Assembly: GCF_900090105.1 (NCBI RefSeq)
Contig: NZ_FMDM01000018.1
Coordinates: 54,507-118,506 of the forward strand
Source of the DNA: Micromonospora humi
Lineage (GTDB): Bacteria; Actinomycetota; Actinomycetes; Mycobacteriales; Micromonosporaceae
Length of the DNA: 64,000 nucleotides
Direction of reading: 5' to 3'
Below, piece after piece: positions 33,673 to 40,766 of the stretch (its first letter is position 1; every line of letters begins with the position of its first letter). The translations under genes were made by a program, and so were the position numbers. The notes beneath the pieces are model-generated. The model saw only the letters and a program-made list of their open reading frames with translations. It was not told where the DNA came from and made no database searches.

Positions 33673-34694
33673 CGCAGGCCGCACTGTACGTCGGCGATCG
33701 CACCTTCACCGTCGAGGAACGACCGGCGGTGCCGCCCGGGCCGGGAGAGGTCCGCATCGCCGTCGCCTACACCGGGATCTGCGGCACCGACCTGCACGTG
33801 CTGCACGGCGCGATGGACCATCGGGTGTCCGTGCCGGCGGTGATCGGGCACGAGATGGCCGGCCGCGTCGCCGAGCTGGGCGCCGGCGTCACCGGCTGGC
33901 GGGTCGGCGACGCGGTCACCGTGATGCCGCTGGCCTGGTGCGGCCGGTGCCCGGCGTGCCGCGCCGGCAACCAGCACGTCTGCCACCGGCTCACCTTCAT
34001 CGGCGTCGACTCCCCGGGCGCGATGCAGGGCTCGTGGACGGTGCCCGCCGAGACCCTCGTCGGGTTGCCCGAGGGGATGTCCCTGCGACACGGGGCGTTG
34101 ATCGAACCGACCGCGGTGGCGGTGCACGACGTACGGCGCTCCCGGCTGGCGGCCGGCGAGCACGCGGTGGTGATCGGTGCGGGCCCGGTCGGCCTGCTGA
34201 TCGCCTGCGTCGCGCGGAGCGTCGGCGCGGCCGTCGTCCTGGTCGAACTCGACCCGCACCGCCGTGACGTCGCGGCGAAACTCGGCTTCACCGTGGTCGA
34301 CCCGGCCACCACCGATCCGGCGGACTTCGTGGACGGCTGGACCGGCGGTGCCGGAGCGGCAGTGGTGTTCGAGGTGTCCGGGTCGGCGGGCGGGGTGCGG
34401 ACCGCCACCGGACTGCTCGCGGTGCGCGGACGCCTCGTCGTGGTCGGTATCCACCCGGTGCCCCGCGAGGTGGACCTGCACCGGGTCTTCTGGCGCGAGC
34501 TGGAGATCGTCGGCGCCCGGGTCTACCGGCGCGACGACTTCACCGAGGCGGTCCGCCTGCTGGCCGCCGGCGAGGCGCCCGCGGCGGACCTCATCTCCGC
34601 GGTGGTGCCGCTGAGCGACGTGGCGGGAGCGTTCGACGCGTTGGAACGTGGCGGAGTGGTCAAGATCCTGATCGACTGTGGCGGAGGCCGATGA
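33669..34694 (+). CDS. Zinc-dependent medium-chain alcohol dehydrogenase (sugar/polyol type)
   Basis: The 341-residue MDR enzyme has the catalytic zinc site (GICGTDLHVLHG; GHEMAGRVAELG) and a structural zinc cluster in CGRCPACRAGNQHVCH. The cofactor motif is AVVIGAGPVGLLIACVARSV. It resembles L-threonine, sorbitol or L-idonate dehydrogenases. In this operon it could oxidise 2-keto-3-deoxy-L-fuconate or a sugar acid, or handle lactaldehyde; the sequence does not decide. It is coupled on both sides by ATGA overlaps. Confidence 0.88.
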   Translation: MTQAALYVGDRTFTVEERPAVPPGPGEVRIAVAYTGICGTDLHVLHGAMDHRVSVPAVIGHEMAGRVAELGAGVTGWRVGDAVTVMPLAWCGRCPACRAGNQHVCHRLTFIGVDSPGAMQGSWTVPAETLVGLPEGMSLRHGALIEPTAVAVHDVRRSRLAAGEHAVVIGAGPVGLLIACVARSVGAAVVLVELDPHRRDVAAKLGFTVVDPATTDPADFVDGWTGGAGAAVVFEVSGSAGGVRTATGLLAVRGRLVVVGIHPVPREVDLHRVFWRELEIVGARVYRRDDFTEAVRLLAAGEAPAADLISAVVPLSDVAGAFDALERGGVVKILIDCGGGR

Positions 34695-35452
34695 CCATGT
34701 TCGACCTGACCGGCCGGCTGGCCGTGGTGACCGGGTGCCGACGCGGTATCGGCCTGGCGATGGCCGAGGCTCTCGCGGGCGCCGGCGCCGACATCATCGG
34801 CGTCAGCGCCGCCCTGGAGAGCGAGGGCAGTGAGGTGGCGCGGCGGGTCGAGGCGCGGGGCCGGAGCTTCACGGCGTACCGCGTGGACCTGGCCGATCGC
34901 GCGGCGGTGGGCGCGCTGGCCGCGGCGCTGGCCGGCGGCCCTCGCCCGGTGGACATCCTGGTCAACAACGCCGGCACGATCCGGCGGGCGCCCGCCGCCG
35001 AGCATCCGGACGAGGACTGGGACGAGGTGGTGCAGGTCGATCTGACCGCGCCGTTCGTGCTCGCCCGCGAGATCGGTCGGCAGATGGTCGACCGGGGGAG
35101 CGGGAAGATCATCTTCACCGCGTCCATGTTGAGCTTCCAGGGCGGGGTCAACGTGGTCGGGTACGCGGCGGCGAAATCGGCGATCGCCGGGGTGACGAGG
35201 GCGCTGGCCAACGAGTGGGCCGGCCGGGGCGTCAACGTGAACGCCGTCGCCCCCGGCTACATCGCCACCGACAACACGCAGGCGCTGCGTGACCAGGTGG
35301 ACCGCAACCGGGCGATCCTGGAGCGCATCCCGGCGGGCCGGTGGGGGCGACCCGAGGACCTGGCCGGGGCGACGGTCTTCCTGGCCTCCGACGCCGCCGC
35401 CTACGTCCACGGCACCATCCTCGCCGTCGACGGAGGGTGGCTGGGCCGCTGA
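34691..35452 (+). CDS. Short-chain dehydrogenase, KduD-like (probable 2-keto-3-deoxy-fuconate dehydrogenase)
   Basis: A complete 253-residue classical SDR: TGCRRGIGLAMAEAL (cofactor), NNAGTIRRAPA, catalytic Ser in FTASMLSFQGG, YAAAKSAIAG (YxxxK) and the C-terminal VDGGW. The NNAG-T-IRR and LSFQGG segments are typical of 2-deoxy-gluconate/2-keto-3-deoxy-sugar-acid 3-dehydrogenases. In the oxidative fucose route this step yields 2,4-diketo-3-deoxy-L-fuconate. The hydrolase that splits that product to pyruvate and lactate is not in the window. ATG 34691 overlaps the preceding stop. Confidence 0.88.
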   Translation: MTMFDLTGRLAVVTGCRRGIGLAMAEALAGAGADIIGVSAALESEGSEVARRVEARGRSFTAYRVDLADRAAVGALAAALAGGPRPVDILVNNAGTIRRAPAAEHPDEDWDEVVQVDLTAPFVLAREIGRQMVDRGSGKIIFTASMLSFQGGVNVVGYAAAKSAIAGVTRALANEWAGRGVNVNAVAPGYIATDNTQALRDQVDRNRAILERIPAGRWGRPEDLAGATVFLASDAAAYVHGTILAVDGGWLGR

Positions 35453-35742
35453 GCCGGAGGGTGGATGCCCGCGTGCGACGGCGGCCCGCCGTTCCCCTCG
35501 CGGCCAAGGCACTAGATCACCCGGAACATGGTGAAGCGGCAGGGGGCTGGTCAAGGACCGCGCCTCCGGTGGAAAACACCTGGCGGATCGCGGCGGCCGC
35601 TGTTACCTTGCCGGAGGCCGTGCGAGAGACCGAGGAGGTGGTACCCGTGAACGTGTCGACATGGGTGCTCCCCTGCGGGGTCACGGTCGGGCGATAGGTC
35701 GCCCGGGAGCGCCGTTCACGAGCACTCCCGAAAGGCACGACC
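35453..35742. other. Intergenic region before the hydrolase gene
   Basis: About 290 bases. Apart from the 16-codon frame at 35647, which has a strong ribosome site, no gene, terminator or clear promoter was recognised. Confidence 0.5.
35647..35697 (+). CDS. Possible 16-residue leader peptide upstream of the hydrolase
   Basis: GTG 35647 is preceded at 8 bases by a strong GGAGG (35634-35638) and encodes VNVSTWVLPCGVTVGR, ending 45 bases before the hydrolase ATG. The strength of the ribosome site argues that it is translated. Function is unknown; a regulatory leader is possible. Confidence 0.35.
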   Translation: MNVSTWVLPCGVTVGR

Positions 35743-36483
35743 ATGCGATTCACCACTGAGCAGCGTCTGAACGACGGCGTCGTCGAGCGCGGGTTCACCC
35801 TCGACGAGATCCCCGGCATCCTGTGGACGCCCGCGTCCGCGTCCCCGTCGGCGCCGGTCCCGCTGATCCTGCTCGGCCACCCTCCGCTCGGGCTGCGCAC
35901 GATGTACCCCCGCCTGGTGGCTCGGGCCCGGCGCGCCGCGGCGGACGGCTTCGCCGCCGCCACCATCGAGCTTCCCGGCAGCGGTGACCGGCCCCGGTGG
36001 CCGGCTCTCGACCAGGCCCGCGCCGACCTGCGCCGGGCCATGGCGGCCGGCGACCGGGTCGACGACGGGATCGTCGACGCGCTCATCCTTCCGCTCGTCG
36101 ACAAGGCGGTGCCGGAAACCCAGGCCGCCCTGGACGCACTCCTGGCGCTGCCCGAGATCGGCGGCCCGGTCGGGTACTCCGGCGGAGTGATCTCCATCGG
36201 CATCCGGCTCGCAGTGGTCGAGCCGCGCATCGTGGCCGCCGGCCTCTTCGCCGGAAGTTTCGTGCCTCGCGCCATGTTCGAGGAGGCCCGTCAGGTCACC
36301 GTCCCGCTGCACGTCCTGCTCCAGTGGGACGACGAGGGAAACGACCGGCAGGCGGCCCTGGACCTGTTCGACGCCTTCGGCTCCGCGGAGAAGACGTTGC
36401 AGGCCACCATGGGCGGACACACCGGAGTCCCACCGTACGCCGGGGAGGGCGCGGGCCGGTTCTTCGCCCGGCACCTGAGCTAG
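35743..36483 (+). CDS. Alpha/beta hydrolase (dienelactone-hydrolase-like)
   Basis: The 246-residue product has an alpha/beta-hydrolase layout. The oxyanion strand is LILLGHPPLGLRTMYPRL, the nucleophile elbow GYSGGVISIGIRL (G-Y-S-G-G) and the C-terminal catalytic histidine GGHTGVPPYAGEGAGR. The opening (MRFTTEQRLNDGVVERGFTL, then IPGILWTP) matches an uncharacterised actinobacterial hydrolase family. The substrate is unknown. A perfect 19-bp hairpin follows, shared with the convergent small secreted protein gene. Confidence 0.82.
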   Translation: MRFTTEQRLNDGVVERGFTLDEIPGILWTPASASPSAPVPLILLGHPPLGLRTMYPRLVARARRAAADGFAAATIELPGSGDRPRWPALDQARADLRRAMAAGDRVDDGIVDALILPLVDKAVPETQAALDALLALPEIGGPVGYSGGVISIGIRLAVVEPRIVAAGLFAGSFVPRAMFEEARQVTVPLHVLLQWDDEGNDRQAALDLFDAFGSAEKTLQATMGGHTGVPPYAGEGAGRFFARHLS

Positions 36484-36521
36484 CCGCGCGTCGGACCGGC
36501 CCGAGGCCGGCGGTCAGCAGA

Positions 36522-36572
36522 CGCACACCCGCCCCGACCGCGGCGGTACCGGCCGGTCGGGGCGGGTGTGCG
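36522..36572. terminator. Strong bidirectional terminator hairpin
   Basis: CGCACACCCGCCCCGACCG pairs perfectly (19 bp) with 36554-36572 around a 13-base loop. It lies between the convergent hydrolase gene and the secreted-protein gene, 39 and 37 bases from their stops. Confidence 0.8.
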
Positions 36573-36608
36573 CGCCCACCCGGACCGGGAGTGGCCGCGC
36601 CGCCCGTC

Positions 36609-36917
36609 TCAGGCGCAGCCGCGGTACTGCAACGCGGCGTCCTTCATGTACGCCCACAGCGCGAGGCCGTTCCAGTAGTCGTAGGTGAGCGTCCAGCCGT
36701 TGGCGGTGTTGCCGGTCGGACCGGTGACGACCTGACCGTAGCGGCGGGTGCCGTACAGCGTCGACTCGTGGGGCGCGGTGTACATGCCCGCGTAGTCCCA
36801 GACGACGGTGAAGCTGCTCGTGGTGCAGGCCGCCTGGGCCGTACCGGCCGGCACGAGGGCGGTCGTCGTCGCGAGGCAGGCCGCCGTGACGTGCAGCAGC
36901 AGTCGTCGAACCGTCAC
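36609..36917 (-). CDS. Small secreted protein, SH3-like
   Basis: GTG 36917, five bases after GGAGG, gives 102 residues; ATG 36929 is four codons longer. A Sec signal peptide (VRRLLLHVTAACLATTTALV, then PAGTAQA) is followed by a ~73-residue mature domain with one cysteine at each end (ACTT...YRGCA), which may form a disulfide. VVWDYAGMYTAPHEST, GTRRYGQVVTGPTGN and GWTLTYDYWNGLALWAYMKD look like a bacterial SH3-type fold. No catalytic residues are apparent. It may bind cell wall or act as a small extracellular inhibitor; this is speculative. Confidence 0.72.
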   Translation of the reverse strand: MTVRRLLLHVTAACLATTTALVPAGTAQAACTTSSFTVVWDYAGMYTAPHESTLYGTRRYGQVVTGPTGNTANGWTLTYDYWNGLALWAYMKDAALQYRGCA

Positions 36918-37016
36918 CGTGTCCTCCATTCGATCGTCGTAGGTGAATGTACTACGGCCGGCGTCCTCTCCTTCCCCCGCCGGCCCGCCCTCGCCCGCGG
37001 CTGACCGTTGCGGTCG

Positions 37017-37031
37017 TAGGATGCCGCGGTG
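37017..37031 (+). promoter_or_regulatory. -10 element of a leaderless start for the GyrI-like gene
   Basis: TAGGAT ends 6 bases before GTG 37029 and no ribosome site is present. Confidence 0.45.
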
Positions 37032-37563
37032 GCCGACCACACGACCGGCAAGATCGACTTCAGGAGGACGCTCGACGCCTACCGGGCGAGAGCGGGTCAC
37101 TTCCGGACGGTCGACGTGCCCGACACGCGCTACCTCATGGTCGACGGCCACGGCGACCCCAACACCTCGCCCGCCTTCACCGAGGCGCTCGGGGCGCTCT
37201 ACCCCCTTCACCACCGCCCGGCACAAGGCACGCTGGCGCTGGACGCTGATGCTCATGGTCCCCGACTGGATCGACGAGTCCATGGTCGCCGCCGCCGTCG
37301 CGCAGGCCGCCGCGCGGAACCGGCCGGCGCGCCTGGACGACGTCCGCCTCCGGGTGCTGTCCGAGGGGCGGTGCGTGCAGACGCTGCACGTGGGCTCCTT
37401 CGACGACGAGGCCGACGTGCTCGCCCGGCTGCACCACGAGCACCTCCCGGCCAACCGTCTGCGGATGACCGGCGACCACCACGAGATCTACCTCAGCGAC
37501 GTCCGCCGGGTCGCGCCCGAGCGGCAACGCACCATCCTCCGGCAGCCGGTCACCGACGTGTGA
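37029..37563 (+). pseudogene. GyrI-like small-molecule-binding protein gene, frameshifted by an internal deletion
   Basis: The first frame (GTG 37029 to about 37205) encodes MADHTTGKIDFRRTLDAYRA and ends its homology at EALGALYP. Homology resumes one frame over from about 37207, with FTTARHKARWRWTLMLMVPD and RMTGDHHEIYLSDVRRVAPE up to the stop at 37563. From memory of this GyrI-like/Bacterial-transcription-activator effector family, roughly 35 residues including a VMPLEGLWW-type segment normally lie at the junction. The gene is therefore missing an internal segment and is out of frame, unless the sequence is wrong there. Its end overlaps the convergent kinase gene by 14 bases. Confidence 0.72.
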
Positions 37564-38509
37564 GCAGCGCCTGGAGGTCCGGAAGCCGGCCGAACATGTC
37601 GGGGAGGCCGCGGAGGCCGTCGCGTACCGACTCGTGCGACAGCGCGAGCTCGGGGCCGGTGCTCGCCTCGACGCCGGCGAGGCAGCGCAGGATGTTCCAC
37701 CTCGTGTGCCCGAGCCAGCCACCGATCATGAAGGCGAACCAGCTCGGGCCCGGCGGCGGCACCGCCCCGCCCGCCGCGACGTACCCGTCGAGGACCGCGC
37801 GGAAGACGGCGGGCCGAATGTCGTCGAAGCCGGGCCCCTTGGCGAGGCCCAGCGCCGTCGAGCCGAGTTCGCCGGAGAGGTCGAGCAGCCCCGACAGCTC
37901 CCAGTCGAGTATCACCGGGCGGCCGTGGCGGGAGAGCAGGTTCCACGGCTGGATGTCCCGGTGGGTCAGCACGACCGGGCCCGGCCGCTCGCAGGTGTCC
38001 ACCAGGTGGGCGATCGCGAGGAACGTCCCGACGTGCGCGGCGAGGTCGGCGGCCCACGGCTGCCGGGTCGCCGCCGCGCGGTCGGCCAGCTCGGGCCAGT
38101 CCCGGGGCGTCGGCTCCTCGTCCGACACCCGGGGCCAGTCGACGTCGAGCGCGTGAAGGCGGGCGAGGACCGCACCGATCTCGAACGCGTACGCCTGCGA
38201 CACCGGCGCCTCGGGCACCCGCTCGCCGTCGACCCAGCGATGGACGAGCGTGCCGTGGCCGACCGAGATCGGCTCCGGCATCGGGATGCCGGCGGCGAAG
38301 GCCGCCCGCTCGAACCGGAACACGTCCTCGGCGTGGTATGCCGCGCGGCGGTCGGCGAGGTTCAACTCCTTCACCGCGAACGACCCCCGGTCGGTGTCGA
38401 GCCGGTAGGTCCGGTTGGCGAAACCGCCGTGGACACGCGTCATCGGCCCGGTCGGCACGCCGAGATGGGACAGCTCCACGCCGGACCATTCTAGGGCTTC
38501 GCAGTTCAC
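37550..38509 (-). CDS. Aminoglycoside-phosphotransferase-family (APH) kinase
   Basis: The 319-residue product has a protein-kinase-like APH fold. It has a nucleotide loop with the ATP-binding lysine (GGFANRTYRLDTDRGSFAVK), catalytic loop (VVLTHRDIQPWNLLSRHG, the HxDxxxxN motif) and metal-binding motif (VILDWELSG). Family members phosphorylate aminoglycosides, homoserine, choline or other small hydroxyl compounds; the substrate cannot be assigned. It converges on the GyrI-like gene and is divergent from the P450, with about 110 bases between. Confidence 0.85.
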   Translation of the reverse strand: MNCEALEWSGVELSHLGVPTGPMTRVHGGFANRTYRLDTDRGSFAVKELNLADRRAAYHAEDVFRFERAAFAAGIPMPEPISVGHGTLVHRWVDGERVPEAPVSQAYAFEIGAVLARLHALDVDWPRVSDEEPTPRDWPELADRAAATRQPWAADLAAHVGTFLAIAHLVDTCERPGPVVLTHRDIQPWNLLSRHGRPVILDWELSGLLDLSGELGSTALGLAKGPGFDDIRPAVFRAVLDGYVAAGGAVPPPGPSWFAFMIGGWLGHTRWNILRCLAGVEASTGPELALSHESVRDGLRGLPDMFGRLPDLQALLTRR

Positions 38510-38620
38510 CGCCGCGTCCGCGCGGTCGTGGTGAGGTGGCCACGATTTCTGGGGTTCCTGGTAGGGGGGCGTTGGTCCTTATGGTGGCTTTCGGACCGAG
38601 TCGCCCCCTGGAGGTTGGTG

Positions 38621-39865
38621 ATGACGACACTTCCGGACGCCGGGCTGCGCGCCCGGATGGCGGGTTACTACGACATCCTGGAGAAAGCCGACGACCAGGG
38701 GGATCTCTATGCCCGGCTGCTCCGCGGGCCGGAGGATCCCTATCCGGTCTACGAGCAGATCCGGGCGCTCGGGCCGCTGCCGCGCAGCGCGCTCGGCACG
38801 TGGGTGACGACCGATCACCGGATCGCCAACAAGGTGCTGCGGGACCGCCGCTTCGGGGTGCGGCTGGCCGACGGGCAGAAGGTGCCGGAGTTCATGAACT
38901 TCGACAACTCGATGCTCGGGCTCGACCCGCCGAACCACGCCCGCCTGCGCAAGCTCACCATCCCGGCGCTCAACCCGCGGATGGCCGGCAGGTGGCGGGA
39001 CCGGGCGGACGAGCTGTGCGCCCGGTTCATCGACGAGCTGCCCGCCGGCGGCGCCACGTTCGACCTGATGACCGAGTTCGCCCAGAAACTGCCGGTGACC
39101 GTGATCGCCGATCTCGTCGGTATCCCGGACGACCTGCGACCGCGCTTCACCCGACTGAGTCGGCGGATCGCGCCCCTGCTCGACGGCGTGGTCTCGTTCC
39201 ACAAGGTACGCGGCGTCGACCTGGCCATCGGTGAGCTGACCGACATGTTCCGCGGCATCATCAAGCTGCGGCAGGAGGACCCCGGTGACGATCTGATCAG
39301 CCAGATGCTGCCCGCGATCGACGACGGCAGGCTGACCATGGACGAACTCGAGCCGCTGTGCATGTTCCTGCCGCTGGCCGGCTCGGAGACCACTGTCAAC
39401 CTGATCGGCAACGGGGTACGGGCGCTGCTGGCCAATCCCGACCAGTGGGACCTGCTCCGCGCCGACCCGGAGGGCCTGGCGGCGGGCGTGGTCGAGGAGA
39501 CGCTGCGGTTCGACCCGCCGGTGCAGCAGTACCGCCGGGTCGCCCACCAGGAGATCGAACTCGCCGGGGAGGTGCTGCCGGTCGACGGTGAACTGGCGAT
39601 CCTGGCCGCCGCCGCGAACCGCGACCCGGCCGTCTTCGACGACCCGCACCGCTACGACATCACCCGGAAGAGCGCCGCGGACACGCTGTCCTTCTCGGCC
39701 GGCATCCACTACTGCCTCGGGGCTCCGTTGGCCCGGGTCGAGGCCGAGGCGGCGTTCCGGGCGATCGCGACGCGCCTGCCCGATCTGCGCGTGGCGGGCG
39801 AGCCCCGGCGCCGCGACTCGTTCATCATCCACGGCATGCTGCACTTCCCCCTCTCCGTCGGGTGA
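38621..39865 (+). CDS. Cytochrome P450, probable polyketide tailoring enzyme
   Basis: The 414-residue soluble P450 has the I-helix oxygen-activation motif (LPLAGSETTVNLIGNG, about residues 246-261), ExxR (VEETLRFDPP), and the heme-binding loop with the axial cysteine (FSAGIHYCLGAPLARVEAEA, about 350-369). The HARLRKL and PALNPRM segments are typical of actinobacterial class I P450s in macrolide clusters. It needs ferredoxin and reductase partners not present here. ATG 38621 follows CTGGAGG. It is upstream of the transporter and PKS genes on the same strand and probably hydroxylates or epoxidises the polyketide. Confidence 0.88.
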   Translation: MTTLPDAGLRARMAGYYDILEKADDQGDLYARLLRGPEDPYPVYEQIRALGPLPRSALGTWVTTDHRIANKVLRDRRFGVRLADGQKVPEFMNFDNSMLGLDPPNHARLRKLTIPALNPRMAGRWRDRADELCARFIDELPAGGATFDLMTEFAQKLPVTVIADLVGIPDDLRPRFTRLSRRIAPLLDGVVSFHKVRGVDLAIGELTDMFRGIIKLRQEDPGDDLISQMLPAIDDGRLTMDELEPLCMFLPLAGSETTVNLIGNGVRALLANPDQWDLLRADPEGLAAGVVEETLRFDPPVQQYRRVAHQEIELAGEVLPVDGELAILAAAANRDPAVFDDPHRYDITRKSAADTLSFSAGIHYCLGAPLARVEAEAAFRAIATRLPDLRVAGEPRRRDSFIIHGMLHFPLSVG

Positions 39866-39956
39866 GCGCAGTGGATCCACTCTGTATGTAGGCGCTTCCA
39901 TATGCAGCGCAAGTCGGGCAAACTGGGCCCGCCACCTAGCGACTTCGAGGGGAATC

Positions 39957-40766
39957 ATGGAGCCATCGACCACTCAGTACGCCGCAGCGGAAAGTCCTGA
40001 TGTGGATGGCCGGCCGGCGGCCCTGCGCCTGACCGGCCTGCACAAGGAGTTCGGCTCGAACACCGCTGTCGACCACGTCGACCTCGTGGTGCCGCAGGGC
40101 TCCTTCTTCGGACTGGTCGGCCCGAACGGCGCGGGCAAGACGACGTCGCTGTCCATGGCGGTCGGGCTGCTCCGCCCCGACGAGGGCGCCTCGCAGGTGT
40201 TCGGGGTGGACGTGTGGTCCGACCCGGTCGAGGCGAAGACGCTGATGGGTGTGCTGCCCGACGGGCTGTCCATGCCGGAGCGGCTGACCGGGCGCGAACT
40301 GCTGACGTACATCGGGCAGCTGCGCGGCATCGAGGCCGGCGTGCTGGCCGGCCGGGTCCAGGAACTACTCGACGTGATGGAGCTCGGCGGCGCCGAGCGT
40401 ACCCTGGTGGTCGACTACTCCACCGGCATGCGCAAGAAGATCGGGCTGGCGACCGCCCTGCTGCACGGGCCCCGGCTGCTGGTGCTGGACGAGCCGTTCG
40501 AGGCGGTCGACCCGGTCTCCGCGGCGGCCCTCAAGGCGATCCTCATCGGCTTCGTCTCCGCCGGTGGCTCGGTGGTGCTCTCCAGCCACGTGATGCCGCT
40601 GGTCGAGCAGCTCTGTGACACGGTGGCCATCATGGCCGCCGGCAAGGTCGTGGCGGCCGGTCCGCTGGGCGAGGTGCGCGGCGACACCACCCTGGAGCAG
40701 ACGTTCGTCAAGCTGGTCGGCGGCGACGAGCACACCCGGAAGGGGCTGTCGTGGCTGGCGTCCTGA
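39957..40766 (+). CDS. ABC transporter ATPase (drug/antibiotic efflux type)
   Basis: The 269-residue ATPase has Walker A (GPNGAGKTTSLSMAVGLLRP), signature-region YSTGMRKKIGLATALLHG (variant of LSGGQ), Walker B (LLVLDEPFEAVD) and H-loop (VLSSHVMPLVEQLCD). The STGMRKK signature is typical of ABC-2/CcmA-like exporters. It pairs with the permease that begins inside its last codons. Located directly before the PKS, it is a candidate for product export or self-resistance. Confidence 0.9.
   Translation: MEPSTTQYAAAESPDVDGRPAALRLTGLHKEFGSNTAVDHVDLVVPQGSFFGLVGPNGAGKTTSLSMAVGLLRPDEGASQVFGVDVWSDPVEAKTLMGVLPDGLSMPERLTGRELLTYIGQLRGIEAGVLAGRVQELLDVMELGGAERTLVVDYSTGMRKKIGLATALLHGPRLLVLDEPFEAVDPVSAAALKAILIGFVSAGGSVVLSSHVMPLVEQLCDTVAIMAAGKVVAAGPLGEVRGDTTLEQTFVKLVGGDEHTRKGLSWLAS

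Noticed and set aside
39880..39905. Possible operator palindrome before the ABC ATPase at 39957
   Set aside because: The arms match at only about 8 of 13 positions by eye, which is too weak to report as a site.
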